A stretch of DNA of 64,000 nt from Cryobacterium breve (GCF_027594785.1 NZ_CP075584.1:3472001-3536000), one strand, 5' to 3'; positions 18,838 through 31,190 are shown, counted from the stretch's first letter. Made by a program: numbers and translations. Notes: generated by a model not told the origin, from the sequence alone.

Positions 18838-20115
18838 TCAGCGGTCGGTGCGGCGGAGCCGGCCGATCACGGTCATCACGTGGTAGATCACGATCGCGGC
18901 GACCGTGCCGAGCGCGATGCCGTTGAAGCTCAGGGTGCCCGCGGTGAAGGTGTAGTCGGCGATGCCGATGATCAGCGCGGTCGCGGCGGTGAACTGGTTG
19001 ACCGGGCGGCTGAAGTCGACCTTGTTGTCGAGCCAGATCTTGACGCCGATGATGCCGATCAGGCCGTAGAGGGCGGTCGTGACTCCGCCGAGCACACCGG
19101 CGGGGATCGTGTTGATGACCGCGCCGATCTTGGGGGAGAGGCCGAGCAGCACGGCAACGAGGCCGGCGACCCAGTACGCGGCGGTCGAGTAGATCCGGGT
19201 CGCGGCCATCACGCCGATGTTCTCGCCGTAGGTCGTCGTTCCGGAGCCGCCGCTGAACCCGGCGAGCATCGTCGCGAGCCCGTCGGCCATCAGGGCGCGG
19301 CCGGTGAACCGGTTCACCTTCGCATCCGTCATCTGGGCGACGCCGCGGATGTGGCCGACGTTCTCGGCCACGAGCACGAGCACGACCGGCAGGAATGCGG
19401 GGAGGACGCCGAGCACGGCGGCGTTCTCGAAGGGGTTCGTCGGCAGCGTGAAGGGCGGGAGGCCGATCCAGGCGGCCTCGTTGACCTTGGAGAAGTCGAC
19501 CTGGCCGGACAGGACGGCGGCGAGGTAGCCGACCGCGACACCGATCACGATCGAGAGCCGACCGAGGATGCCGCGGAACAGCACCGTGGAGAGGATGACG
19601 GCGGCGAGGGTGATCACGGCGGTCAGGGGAGCGACGACGAAGTTCGCCTTGGCGACCGGGGCGAGGTTGAACCCGATCAGGGCGACGATCGCGCCGGAGA
19701 CGACGGGCGGCATCAGCGCGTCGATCCAGCCGGTGCCGGTGACCTGCACCACGACGCCGATGACCGCGAGCAGGACGCCGACGGCGAGGATGCCGAACAG
19801 GGCGCTCCCCATGCCGGCCGTCGCGACGGCGGCGGTGATCGGCGCGATGAAGGCGAACGAACTGCCGAGGTAGCTGGGGAGCTTGTTCTTCGTGAGGATC
19901 AGGAAGAGCAGGGTGCCGACACCGGAGAAGAAGAGCGTGGTGCTCGGCGGGAAACCGGTGAGCAGGGGAACGAGGAATGTCGCGCCGAACATCGCGACGA
20001 CGTGCTGGGCCCCGATACCGATCGTGAGGGGCCAGTTCAGGCGCTCACCCGGCCCGACCACGTCCCCGACCCCGACCGTTTTTCCGTCGCCGTGCAGGGT
20101 CCAGGGCAGTGCCAT
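18838..20115 (-). CDS. uraA: Uracil permease of the NCS2 family
   Basis: 425 residues with about 14 hydrophobic segments. The UraA/PyrP signature 'VLVAENVGHIRGVAQ' is present near residue 240, and 'SGGSGTTTYGENIGVMAATR' near 295 is the conserved segment of NCS2 uracil transporters. The family takes up uracil with protons. It starts at the ATG (cat at 20113-20115). It is divergent from the carboxylesterase at 20174 with 58 bp between, and its 3' end faces the double palindrome. Confidence 0.92.
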   Translation of the reverse strand: MALPWTLHGDGKTVGVGDVVGPGERLNWPLTIGIGAQHVVAMFGATFLVPLLTGFPPSTTLFFSGVGTLLFLILTKNKLPSYLGSSFAFIAPITAAVATAGMGSALFGILAVGVLLAVIGVVVQVTGTGWIDALMPPVVSGAIVALIGFNLAPVAKANFVVAPLTAVITLAAVILSTVLFRGILGRLSIVIGVAVGYLAAVLSGQVDFSKVNEAAWIGLPPFTLPTNPFENAAVLGVLPAFLPVVLVLVAENVGHIRGVAQMTDAKVNRFTGRALMADGLATMLAGFSGGSGTTTYGENIGVMAATRIYSTAAYWVAGLVAVLLGLSPKIGAVINTIPAGVLGGVTTALYGLIGIIGVKIWLDNKVDFSRPVNQFTAATALIIGIADYTFTAGTLSFNGIALGTVAAIVIYHVMTVIGRLRRTDR

Positions 20116-20161
20116 TGTCGCTCGTTTCGTAGTGGGACGTATTCCGATCGTAGTGAAGAAT

Positions 20162-20167
20162 TAGGAT
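20162..20167 (+). promoter_or_regulatory. -10 box TAGGAT of the carboxylesterase (leaderless pattern)
   Basis: TAGGAT ends 6 bp before the GTG at 20174. Confidence 0.45.
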
Positions 20168-20173
20168 CGGACC

Positions 20174-21784
20174 GTGACTCGAACCGTTCAGCCCGCCCAC
20201 GACGACTCGCTTGACGCGGCACTGACCGTCCGGATCGGGACCGGCCTGGTGCGCGGCATCCGGGTGCGGGGGGTCCGCGCCTGGCGGGGTATTCCCTACG
20301 CCGCTGCGCCCGTCGGGCCTCTCCGGTTCCGAGCCCCGCGGCCGCCGGAGGCATGGCCGGGTGTCCGCGATGCGACCGACTGGGGACCCGTGTCGCCGCA
20401 AAGCCACAAGGGCCAGTTCAACGGGGCTCGCCCGGACATCCCGCAGGGCGAGGACTGCCTCAATCTCAACGTGATCGCCCCTGACACGCCGGTCGACCCG
20501 GCCGCGCTCCGCCCGGTGATGGTGTTCATCCACGGGGGCGCGTACAGCGTCGGGTCGTCGCGCGAGGTGCCCACCCAGGGCGAGGGCCTCGTCCGGCGAG
20601 GCGGCATCGTCTACGTCAGCCTGAACTACCGTCTCGGCGCGCTCGGCTACCTCGACTTCAGCAGCTACTCGACGCCGGAGCGCCCGTTCGAGAGCAATCT
20701 CGGGCTGCGGGACCAGACCGCCGCCCTCACCTGGGTGCGGGATAACATCCGCTTCTTCGGCGGTGACCCGGATGCCGTGACGCTCTTCGGCGAGTCGGCA
20801 GGGGGCAACGCCGTGACGACCCTGATGACCGTGCCGAGCGCCCACGGCCTCTTCCAGCGCGCGATCGCCCAGAGCGCACCGCCGAACGCGGTGTACCCGC
20901 CTGCGCTCACGGCGGAGTGGGCGCGCGACTTCGTGAGTATCCTCGCCGCACGCGCGACACCGGAAGGGATCGCCCGCGCGACGGAGAATGCCGGACCGGA
21001 CGCGAACCCGGATCCGCTCGAGCAGTCCCGGGCGTTGCTGCTCGGCGCGTCACCCGCCCGGCTCGCGGCCGCCACGATGGAGCTCACCGTGCGGGCACCC
21101 GACCAGTACCCCGGCACGATTCCGCTGTCGCCCGTCATCGACGGTGACTTCCTGCCCGAACGCCCGCTCGACGCATTCCGGGACGGCCGCGCCGCCCGGA
21201 TCCCGCTGATCATCGGCACCAACGCACGCGAGGGCTCCCTTTTCAACGGACGGATCGACATCCTCGCGTCGACGCCCAAGCGCATCCGCGCGATCTTCGC
21301 CAACACGAAGAAGAAGGCGCGGAAGGCCCTCACCGCGCAGTACCCGGGGATTCCGGCGCTGCGGCCGGCCCTCGACTTCGGCGGCGACTTCTCGTTCTGG
21401 TACCCGAGCGTGAAGGTCGGCGAGCGCCACTCCCGCTACGCACCCGTGCACTTCTACCGCTTCGACTTCGCTCCGCGCCTCGTGCGGCGGATGGGCTTTG
21501 ACGCGACCCACGGCCTCGAACTGTTCCCGCTCTTCGACCGGCTCGACGGCTGGTTCGGCCGGGGCATGACGATCATCGGCGGCCGGCGCGAGTTCAAGGC
21601 GATCGGGGCGCGCATGCAGCGCTGGTGGCTCGGCTTCGCGACGACGGGTGAACCGGATGCCGCGTGGCCGCTCTATGACGAGGCGCGCCGGGCGACCCTC
21701 ATCATCGATGCGGTGGACCGGGTCGAGTCCGATCCGCTTGCCGAGCGGCGGCTGGCGTGGGGAGCCTTCGTCCCGCACGTCTGA
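20174..21784 (+). CDS. Type-B carboxylesterase/lipase family hydrolase
   Basis: 536 residues. The nucleophile elbow GESAGGN is near residue 211 and the oxyanion-hole sequence FIHGGAYSVGS near 120. 'EDCLNLNV' near 94 is the classic type-B carboxylesterase motif, and 'DATHGLELF' near 443 carries the likely catalytic His. It cleaves ester bonds, but the physiological substrate cannot be told. No signal peptide is seen, so it is probably cytoplasmic. The GTG start is supported by the upstream promoter box. Confidence 0.88.
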   Translation: MTRTVQPAHDDSLDAALTVRIGTGLVRGIRVRGVRAWRGIPYAAAPVGPLRFRAPRPPEAWPGVRDATDWGPVSPQSHKGQFNGARPDIPQGEDCLNLNVIAPDTPVDPAALRPVMVFIHGGAYSVGSSREVPTQGEGLVRRGGIVYVSLNYRLGALGYLDFSSYSTPERPFESNLGLRDQTAALTWVRDNIRFFGGDPDAVTLFGESAGGNAVTTLMTVPSAHGLFQRAIAQSAPPNAVYPPALTAEWARDFVSILAARATPEGIARATENAGPDANPDPLEQSRALLLGASPARLAAATMELTVRAPDQYPGTIPLSPVIDGDFLPERPLDAFRDGRAARIPLIIGTNAREGSLFNGRIDILASTPKRIRAIFANTKKKARKALTAQYPGIPALRPALDFGGDFSFWYPSVKVGERHSRYAPVHFYRFDFAPRLVRRMGFDATHGLELFPLFDRLDGWFGRGMTIIGGRREFKAIGARMQRWWLGFATTGEPDAAWPLYDEARRATLIIDAVDRVESDPLAERRLAWGAFVPHV

Positions 21785-21852
21785 TCGGGACAGGCAGGGG
21801 CCTGAGAGCGACAAGCGTAAGCTGGAAGCTGCAAATCAGCCGAGACGGCAAC

Positions 21853-23879
<2,027 letters not shown>

Positions 23880-23891
23880 CCTGGCGCCTGC

Positions 23892-23962
23892 GCCGACACT
23901 CGCCGTTTGCACCGACCGTCGCCGTTCCACCGGCGATTCTCGGCACGAGCGGCGAGTGTCGG
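23892..23962. repeat. Palindrome between convergent genes (CCGACACTCGCCG arms)
   Basis: Thirteen-base arms CCGACACTCGCCG (23892-23904) and CGGCGAGTGTCGG (23950-23962) match perfectly, with further complementarity inside the loop. It separates the DUF4190 gene from the convergent FadR-type regulator and is a probable bidirectional terminator. Confidence 0.75.
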
Positions 23963-24010
23963 GGCCCGACCGCGGCATCCACTCGGTCCGGAAGCGAGCA
24001 GCGCTGTGCG

Positions 24011-24856
24011 CTACTCGAGGAAGCCGCGGAGCAGGAGAGCGGTGCCGGCGAGGTGCTCGGCCATCGCCTGCGCGGCCGCATCGGGCCGTCCGGCCAGGAT
24101 CGCCGCGACGATCTCCTCGTGTTGCCGGTCCGAATGCACGATGTTCGGGCCCAGGAGCGGGATGGCGTCGAGGAGCTCGTTGACCCGCATCCGCACCGCG
24201 GCGAGGAGCGGCACGAGCGAGGGGGAACCGGCCAGTTCCCCGATCATCAGGTGCAGCCGGGAATCGAGACGCCGGTAGTCGGCTCCGGTGGCGGCCCGCG
24301 ACTCGGCCAGGCTCGCCCAGAGCTGTTCCCGCGCGGCCTGCCCGAGCGTGCGGGCGGCGGCGTGCCGGGCGGCGCCCACCTCGAGGATCTCCCGGAGGGT
24401 GAGCGCGTCGTCGATCTCGCGCGCGGGCGGCACCCGCCGGGCGAGCGGATGCGCCGGCGCCGGAACTCCGGAGCCCGAAGCACCCCGGTCGGTACCGTCC
24501 GCACCGTCGGTGACCTCGGACCCGCCTGTGTTCGGTTGCGTGTGTCGCGTCCGAGTGCCGTCGGTCGCATCGCCGGCACCCGGCAGGACCTCCGTCACGA
24601 AGGTGCCGCCGTAGCGGCCCCTGCGCGCGACCAGGTACCCCGCTTCGGCGAGGCTCTTGAGTGCATCCCTCAGGGTGTCGCGGCTCACCGCGAGCATCGC
24701 CGCGAGTTCGCGTTCCGCCGGGAGTCGCTCGCCGGGAGCGATCAGCCCGAGACGCACCGTCTGCAGCAGGCGCTGCACGGTCTCCTCGAAGGCGTTGCCG
24801 CCGTGCACCGGCCGGAGCAGGAGGCCGCTGTCGCGGCCGGGGGATTCATCGATCAT
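24011..24856 (-). CDS. FadR-subfamily GntR transcriptional regulator
   Basis: 281 residues. The N-terminal winged helix-turn-helix ('GERLPAERELAAMLAVSRDT') lies around residues 40-75. A Gly/Thr/Asp-rich linker (about 95-130) follows, then an FCD ligand domain ('DYRRLDSRLHLMIGELAGS', 'DRQHEEIVAAILAGRPDAA') with the His/Asp metal-binding pattern. It is the last gene after the amine-degradation operon on the same strand, 84 bp beyond the SDR, and probably controls that operon in response to an amine or a gamma-glutamyl intermediate. The operator is not identified. Confidence 0.88.
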   Translation of the reverse strand: MIDESPGRDSGLLLRPVHGGNAFEETVQRLLQTVRLGLIAPGERLPAERELAAMLAVSRDTLRDALKSLAEAGYLVARRGRYGGTFVTEVLPGAGDATDGTRTRHTQPNTGGSEVTDGADGTDRGASGSGVPAPAHPLARRVPPAREIDDALTLREILEVGAARHAAARTLGQAAREQLWASLAESRAATGADYRRLDSRLHLMIGELAGSPSLVPLLAAVRMRVNELLDAIPLLGPNIVHSDRQHEEIVAAILAGRPDAAAQAMAEHLAGTALLLRGFLE

Positions 24857-24940
24857 GGTGGGTCCGTTACGTTTACCGGTTTCCAGTTGACCACAGATTC
24901 CGCGGGCCTCGCGCTCCCGGCCGCGGACTTCCGTGCGGGC

Positions 24941-25734
24941 CTACAGGGGCGTGACGTAGGCCGAGCTGATGCCGCCGTCGACGAGGAACGTCGACCCGGT
25001 GATGAAGGAGGAGTCGTCGCTCGCGAGGAACGCGACCGCCGCCGCGAGTTCGGCGGGCTCGGCGAAGCGGCCGACCGGGATGTGCACGAGCCGCCTCGCC
25101 GCCCGCTCCGGGTCCTTCGCGAACAGGCTCCTGAAGCAGCGGCGTGTTCACCGGGCCGGGGCAGAGCGCGTTGACCCGGATGCCCTGCCGTGCGAACTGC
25201 ACCCCGAGCTCCCTGCTGAGGGCGAGCACCCCGCCCTTCGACGCCGTGTAGGAGATCTGGCTCGTCGCCGAGCCCAGCACCGCGACGAAGGAGGCGGTGT
25301 TGATGATCGACCCGCTGCCCTGCTGCGTCATGTGGCGGAGGGCCGCCCGGCAGCAGAGGTAGACGGACTTCAGGTTGACGTCCTGCACCCGCTGCCAGGC
25401 GGGCAGGCTCCGTCGTCTCGATCGAGTCGTCGTCCGGCGGGGAGATGCCGGCGTTGTTGAAGGCCACGTCCACGGAACCGTAGGTGTGCTTCGCCGTGTC
25501 GAAGAGGGCATTGACCTCGTCCTCGTCCGTCACGTCGACCCTGACGAACAGGCCGCCGACCTCTGCGGCGGCGACGCGACCCGCGGCCTCGTCGACGTCG
25601 CCGATCACGACCTTCGCGCCCTCTGCGGCGAACCGGCGGGCGGTCGCGAGGCCGATCCCGCTCGCTCCGCCCGTGATCACGGCGACCTTCCCGGCGAGGC
25701 GCTGGGTCAGGTCGATCGGGGTGATGGTGCTCAT
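24941..25734 (-). CDS. SDR dehydrogenase of the amine-glutamylation operon
   Basis: 263 residues after repair, the classic SDR length. TGGASGIG is near residue 21, NNAG near 95, the catalytic YTASK near 160, and a C-terminal '[14 protein letters not shown]'. It oxidises an alcohol or reduces a ketone with NAD(P). In this operon I infer oxidation of the alcohol group of gamma-glutamylethanolamide or a similar amide. Two one-base insertions disturb the frame, at 25406/25407 and 25126/25127, both GAGCCTG for GAGCTG in the sense strand. The ATG overlaps the stop of the aldehyde dehydrogenase gene. Confidence 0.87.
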
Positions 25735-27126
25735 GGCTGCTCCTGGTGGTTGGGGGTGGAGATCTCGTCGACGGCGATGAACACGTTCTTCGTCTCGCTG
25801 AAACTCAGCGGGGCGTCCGGGCCGAGTTCGCGGCCGAGCCCGGACTGCTTGAACCCGCCGAACGGGGTCGAGTACCGCACCGAGGAGTGCGAATTCACCG
25901 AGAGGTTGCCGGATTCGACGGCGCGCGCCACCCGGATCGCCCGGCCGACGTCGCGGGTCCAGATCGAGCCGGACAGGCCGTACGCCGTGTCGTTGGCGAG
26001 GCCGACGGCATCCGCTTCACCGTCGAAGGGAAGGACGGTGACGACGGGGCCGAAGATCTCCTCCGTCGCCGTGCGGTCGGAGCGCGAGGCGGGGGCGAGC
26101 ACCGTCGGCGGGAACCAGAACCCGGGGCCGTCTGGCGCGCTGCCGCGGAAGAGCACCGGCGCGCCGGGCGGAACATACCCGGAGACGCTCGCGAAGTGCT
26201 CCGCCGAGACGAGCGGGCCCATCTCTGTGTCCGGGTCGAGCGGGTCGCCGACGCGCACCGCGGCGACGGCGGGTTCGAGCAGGCTCCAGGAACCGGTCGT
26301 AGACGCTGCGTTCGACGAGGATGCGGCTGCGTGCGCAGCAGTCCTGGCCGGCGTTCTCGAACACCCCGGACGGCGCGGCCGCTGCGGCCTTCTCGAGGTC
26401 GGAATCGGCGAAGACGATGTTGGCGCTCTTGCCGCCGAGTTCGAGGGTGACCCGTTTCACCTGCGCGGCGCAGCCGGCCATCACCCGCTTGCCGACCGCC
26501 GTCGAGCCCGTGAAGACGACCTTCCGCACGGCGGGATGGGTGACGAACCGCTCGCCGACGACCGAACCGCGGCCGGGGAGCACCTGGAACAGGTGCTCGG
26601 GCAGGCCCGATTCGAGGGCGAGCTCGCCGAGGCGGATGCTCGACAGCGGCGTCCACTCGGCGGGCTTGAGCAGCACGGCGTTGCCGGCCGCGAGGGCGGG
26701 CGCGAAACCCCACGCGGCGATCGTCATCGGGAAATTCCACGGCGTGATCACGCCGACGACGCCGAGCGGCTCCTGGAAGGTCACGTCGAGGCCGCCGGCG
26801 ACCGGGATCTGGCGCCCGAACAGCCGCTCCGGCGCGGCGGAGTAGTACTCGAGCACGTCACGCACGTGCCCCGCCTCCCAGCGGGCCTGGGTGAGCGGAT
26901 GCCCCGAGTTCGTGACCTCGATCCGTGCGAGGTTCTCCCGGTCGCCGTCGACCGCTGCGGCGAAGCGGCGGAGCGCGGCCGCCTTGTCCGCAGGGGAGAC
27001 CCGGGCCCAGGACCGCTGGGCGACCTGCCCGCGGTCGATCGCGGCATCCGTCGCCTCGAGGTCCTGGTGCTCGACGACGGACACCACGGTCTCGTCGGCC
27101 GGGTTGACCACGGTGTAGCTGCTCAC
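25731..27126 (-). CDS. NAD(P)-dependent aldehyde dehydrogenase
   Basis: 464 residues after repair. The catalytic Cys lies in GQDCCARSRILVE near residue 272 and the general-base Glu in 'VTLELGGKSAN' near 241. The cofactor site 'GVITPWNFPM' is near 129-140. It converts an aldehyde to a carboxylate, here probably a gamma-glutamyl-amino aldehyde. The start is GTG (27124-27126), overlapping the stop of the hydrolase gene. One insertion at 26282/26283 (GAGCCTG for GAGCTG) breaks the frame before 'PDTEMGPL'. Confidence 0.92.
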
Positions 27127-28010
27127 TCGGAGATCCTTCGTTCGTGTTCGTGTTCGTGTTCGTGTTCGGGCGCGCGTGCGGATGCGGGGGCCGGGGCCGT
27201 GACGGCTGCGCCGGCCGCCCGGCTGTCACGGGCGCTCCGGTAGCCGCGCGCAGCGTCGACAAGGCCGGCGAACAGTCGGAGGTCGTCGGGATCCTGTTCC
27301 GGGTGCCACTGCACGGCGACGCCGAAACCGACCCCCGCAAGCTCGACGGCCTGCACGACGCCCTCACGGGTCACGGCGGTCACGGACAGCCCGGCGCCGA
27401 GCCGGTCGATCGACTGGTGATGGTAGACGGGCACGGTCAGGGTCGACTGCGGGGCCTCGAGCAGGTCGTGCAGCCGGGAGTCCGGCTCGACGACGACGTC
27501 GACGACCCCGAAGACCCCGCCGCCGGCCTGGTGCCCGGCGTGTCCGAGCAGATCGGGGAGGTGCTGGTGCAGGGTGCCGCCGAGGCTGACGTTGAGCAGC
27601 TGGGCGCCGCGGCAGATCCCGAGGAAGGGCAGGTCCCGCTCGATCGCGGCGCGGAGCAGGCTCGTCCTCCCAGGCGTCCCTGTCCCGGCGCGGCGGGTCG
27701 GTGAGCGGATGCGCCGCCTGGCCGTACCGGGCGGGATCGACGTCCTTCCCCCGGTCACGATCAGGCCGTCGAGGGAGTCGAGCACCCGGCCGACCGTCTC
27801 CGGGTTCGCGGGCTGGGGCGGAAGCAGCACAGCGATGCCGCCCGCGCGGATCACCGCGTCGAAGTACACCTCGGGCAGGAACGCCGCGGACACGTCCCAG
27901 ACCCCGGTCGTGGCCTGCTCGAGGTAGGTGGTCAGGCCGATCAGCGGTGCGGAAGCCGGTGCGGAAACCGGTGCCGCGACCGGTACTGGATCCGGGTCAG
28001 AGCCGTTCAA
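27123..28010 (-). CDS. PuuD-like gamma-glutamyl hydrolase (class I glutamine amidotransferase fold)
   Basis: 295 residues. The nucleophile lies in FLGICRGAQLLNVSLGG near residue 135, and the His-Glu pair in 'VQWHPEQDPDD' near 233. It resembles gamma-glutamyl-GABA hydrolase PuuD, which releases glutamate from a gamma-glutamyl amide. Two opposite indels cancel each other: a missing base near 27755 in a G run and an extra base at 27659/27660, between which about 30 residues read wrongly. The apparent TTG start (28008-28010) overlaps the end of the synthetase gene. The C-terminus carries an Ala/His/Glu-rich tail. Confidence 0.87.
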   Translation of the reverse strand: MNGSDPDPVPVAAPVSAPASAPLIGLTTYLEQATTGVWDVSAAFLPEVYFDAVIRAGGIAVLLPPQPANPETVGRVLDSLDGLIVTGGRTSIPPGTARRRIRSPTRRAGTGTPGRTSLLRAAIERDLPFLGICRGAQLLNVSLGGTLHQHLPDLLGHAGHQAGGGVFGVVDVVVEPDSRLHDLLEAPQSTLTVPVYHHQSIDRLGAGLSVTAVTREGVVQAVELAGVGFGVAVQWHPEQDPDDLRLFAGLVDAARGYRSARDSRAAGAAVTAPAPASARAPEHEHEHEHERRISE

Positions 28011-29390
28011 AACCGCGCACCCGCTCCCAGTCGGTCACCGCCGCGTCGTAGGCGGCGAGCTCGACCGTGGCATTGTTCAGGTAGTGGTCCACCACGTCGT
28101 CGCCGAAGGCCTCCCGCGCCACCGCCGACGAGGCGAACAGCGCCGTCGCCTCCCGCAGCGACCCGGGGACCCGGGCGGCGTCGCTCTCGTAGGCATTGCC
28201 AGTGAAGGCGTCCTCGAGGTCGAGCTTGTTCTCGATACCGTAGAGTCCCGCCGCGATGAGGGCGCTCACCGCGAGGTACTGGTTCACGTCGCCGCCGGGC
28301 ACCCGGTTCTCCATCCGCATGCCGAGGCCGCGGCCGACGACCCGCAGGGCGCAGGTGCGGTTGTCGAAGCCCCACTTGATCGCCGTCGGTGCGAAGCTGC
28401 CCGCGACGTAGCGCTTGTACGAGTTGATGTTGGGCGCCGAGAACAGGGTCAGGCTCGCGCATGACCGCGAGCTGACCGGCCAGGAACTGACGGAACAGGG
28501 TCGACATGCCCCCGGCATCCGCCTGGTCGGCGAAGACGGCACTCCCGTCGGTGCCGCGGAGGCTGATGTGGATGTGGCAGCTGTTGCCCTCGCGCTCGTC
28601 GTATTTCGCCATGAAGGTGAGACTCTTGCCGTGCGCGTCGGCGATCTCCTTGGCCCCGTTCTTGTAGATCGAGTGGTTGTCGCATGTCTCGAGCGCGGTC
28701 GCGTAGCGGAAGGCTATTTCCTGCTGGCCGAGGTTGCACTCGCCCTTGACGCCCTCGCAGTACATCCCGGCGCCGTCCATGGCGAGGCGGATGTCCCGGA
28801 GCAGCGGCTCCATCCGGCTCGAGGCGAGCAGGGCGTAGTCGATGTTGTAGTCGCTCGCCGGGGTCAGGCCGAGGTACCCCTTCTTCCACGCATCGCGGTA
28901 GCCGTCGTCGAAGACCATGAACTCGAGCCTCGGTGCCCACGTAGGCCACGAGGCCCCGTTCGGCGAGGCGGGCGAGCTGCGCCTGGAGGATCTGCCGGGG
29001 CGAGGCCGCGACGGGAGTCTCGTCGAGCCAGCGCAGGTCGGCCGTGACGAGCGCGGTGCCCGGCAGCCAGGGCGCCCGGCGCAGGGTGGCCAGGTCGGGG
29101 ACCATCGCCATGTCGCCGTAGCCGCGCGCCCAGCTCGACATCAAGTACCCGTCGACGGTGTTCATCTCGACGTCGACGGCGAGCAGGTAGTTGCAGCACT
29201 CTGCGCCGTGGCTCGCGACATCCTCGAGGAAGAGCCGCGCCGAGACGCGCTTGCCGACGAGGCGGCCCTGCATGTCGGTGAAGGCCACGATGACGGTGTC
29301 GATCTCACCGGCGGCCACGAGCCCGGTGAGGTTCGTGAGGCTCAGATAGCCGGTTCCAGGCCGGGTCGTCGGTGACTCGATCGGGGTCAT
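27997..29390 (-). CDS. Glutamine-synthetase-like gamma-glutamyl-amine ligase (PuuA/GlnA3/GlnA4 type)
   Basis: 463 residues after repair. The catalytic-domain motifs are visible: the first metal-site 'VGTELEFMVFDDGY' near residue 155, 'GECNLGQQEIAFRYA' near 235, and 'NSCHIHISL' near 283. 'APNINSYKRY' and 'NRTCALRVVGRG' near 330-365 match GS-like gamma-glutamyl ligases. It should join glutamate to an amine with ATP. Two insertions are bridged, 28928/28929 (GAGGCTC for GAGCTC) and 28452/28453. The ATG (29388-29390) opens the operon, divergent from the permease. Whether the substrate is ethanolamine (GlnA4-like) or a polyamine (GlnA3-like) cannot be read from sequence alone. Confidence 0.88.
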
Positions 29391-29585
29391 GGGTGCTCCT
29401 CTTGGCGGGGAAGTCGCGTGGGTATTCGAGGGGTGAACGGGATCAATGGCGCGTCGATTCGACCATTACAACACAGGATGCCCCGACCGGGTGCAGAAAT
29501 ATTCGCGCCTGAACCCGTCCAAAGGTATGTACAGCGAGCCATTGACCGCCCTACAATCGTGCCACCCGAGGAAGAGGAGAGACCC
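29391..29585. promoter_or_regulatory. Divergent regulatory region between the ligase operon and the permease
   Basis: The 195 bp between the two start codons must hold both promoters and, most likely, the site of the FadR-type regulator. A TACAAT near 29563 is a good -10 candidate for the permease. I cannot assign a convincing operator by eye. Confidence 0.4.
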
Positions 29586-31115
29586 GTGGCCGAGCCAGAC
29601 AAGACGAGCGTTTCCGGCGTCACCTACACGCCGGCTGAGGCCGGCTACTTCGAGAAACGCAGCATCAAACGCACCGCCGGATTCTGGGGGATCTGGGGGA
29701 TGGGAATCGCCGCCGTGATCAGCGGCGACTTCTCCGGCTGGAACTTCGGACTCGCATCCGCCGGCTTCGGCGGCATGGCGATCGCCTTCGTCATCGTGGT
29801 GGTGATGTACTTCGCGATGCTGTTCTCGATCGGCGAGATGAGCGCGGCGATGCCGCACACCGGCGGCGCGTACTCCTTCGCCAGGGCGGCGATGGGTCCG
29901 TGGGGCGGGTTCGTCACCGGTCTCGCCGAGACGATCGAATACGTGGCGACGACGGCCGTGATCGTCTACTTCTCCGCCTCATACGCGAACGGCATCACCG
30001 ACGTGCTCTTCAGCTTCACGCTCCCCGCCTGGGTCTGGTGGATCATCCTCTACCTCGTCTTCATCGCCCTCAACACGGCGGGGGCGGCGGTCTCCTTCCG
30101 GTTCGCCCTCGTCGTCGCGTTCCTGTCGATCGCGATCCTCGCCGTGTTCGCCGTGCTCGCCCTCGCATCCGGCCAGTGGAGCGTCGACAAGCTCTACGAC
30201 ATCGTTCCCGACGCCGGGCAGACCGCGTTCCTGCCGCACGGGGTGCTGCCGATCCTGTTCGCGCTGCCGTTCGCGATGTGGTTCTTCCTCGGCATCGAGG
30301 AACTGCCGCTCGCCGCCGAGGAGGCGCACGACCCGGCGAAGGACATCCCCCGCGGCGGGATCATGGGCATGATCACCCTCGTCGCCTGCGGCGCCGTCGT
30401 CCTGGTCCTGAACCCCGGACTGACCGGTTCCGACTCGCTCGGCGCCTCGGGCGAGCCCCTCCTCGACGGGTTCCGCGCCATCCTGCCCGACGGCCTCGCC
30501 GCAGTCCTGAGCGCGTTCGCCCTGATCGGGCTGCTCGCCTCCCTCCAGGGCATCATGTTCGCCTACGGCCGCAACATGTACTCGCTCAGCCGGGCCGGCT
30601 ACTACCCGAAGTTCCTCTCGCTGACGGGCAAGAGACAGACCCCGTGGGTGTCGCTCCTCGTCGGCGCCGTGATCGGGTTCCTCGGCCTCGTGATCGTGGA
30701 CCTCACCGGGGGCGCCGCGGGCACCGGTGGCGCGATCGTGCTCAACATCGCCGTCTGGGGCGCCGTGCTCGCCTACCTGCTGCAGATGACCTCGTTCGTG
30801 CTGCTCCGCCGCAACTTCGCCCACGTGAGCCGCCCGTACCTGAGCCCGATGGGGGTGCCCGGCGCCATTCTCGCCGGGGTGATCGCCCTCGCGATCTTCC
30901 TCGGCTTCCTGCTCAACGAGCTGTTCCGGCCGGCAATCGTGGCGATCGCGATCGTCTACGTCGTGATGCTCATCGGCTTCGCCCTGTTCGGCCGCAAGCA
31001 GCTCGTGCTGTCGCCGGAGGAGGAATACGCGCTCTCGGGCGGCACACACGGCGACCCGCAGGTCGAGGGCTACGACGCCATGGAGAGCGAGGTCTTCCGG
31101 GACGACACGCTCTGA
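29586..31115 (+). CDS. eat: APC-family amine permease, ethanolamine-permease (Eat) type
   Basis: 509 residues with 12 membrane helices. 'RTAGFWGIWGMGIAAVISG' then 'DFSGWNFGLASAGFGGM' near residues 25-60, and 'MPHTGGAYSFARAAMGPWGG' near 90, are typical of the ethanolamine permease branch of the APC superfamily. The GTG at 29586 has a GAGGAGAG ribosome site; the longer frame upstream has no such support. It is divergent from the ligase-hydrolase-dehydrogenase operon and should import its substrate. Confidence 0.85.
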   Translation: MAEPDKTSVSGVTYTPAEAGYFEKRSIKRTAGFWGIWGMGIAAVISGDFSGWNFGLASAGFGGMAIAFVIVVVMYFAMLFSIGEMSAAMPHTGGAYSFARAAMGPWGGFVTGLAETIEYVATTAVIVYFSASYANGITDVLFSFTLPAWVWWIILYLVFIALNTAGAAVSFRFALVVAFLSIAILAVFAVLALASGQWSVDKLYDIVPDAGQTAFLPHGVLPILFALPFAMWFFLGIEELPLAAEEAHDPAKDIPRGGIMGMITLVACGAVVLVLNPGLTGSDSLGASGEPLLDGFRAILPDGLAAVLSAFALIGLLASLQGIMFAYGRNMYSLSRAGYYPKFLSLTGKRQTPWVSLLVGAVIGFLGLVIVDLTGGAAGTGGAIVLNIAVWGAVLAYLLQMTSFVLLRRNFAHVSRPYLSPMGVPGAILAGVIALAIFLGFLLNELFRPAIVAIAIVYVVMLIGFALFGRKQLVLSPEEEYALSGGTHGDPQVEGYDAMESEVFRDDTL

Positions 31116-31190
31116 GGCATCGCGTCGCACGGTCGGAACCCGCGGTAAAACGGATGCCGGTCCCACCCATCCGGGACGACCGGGTCGCGC

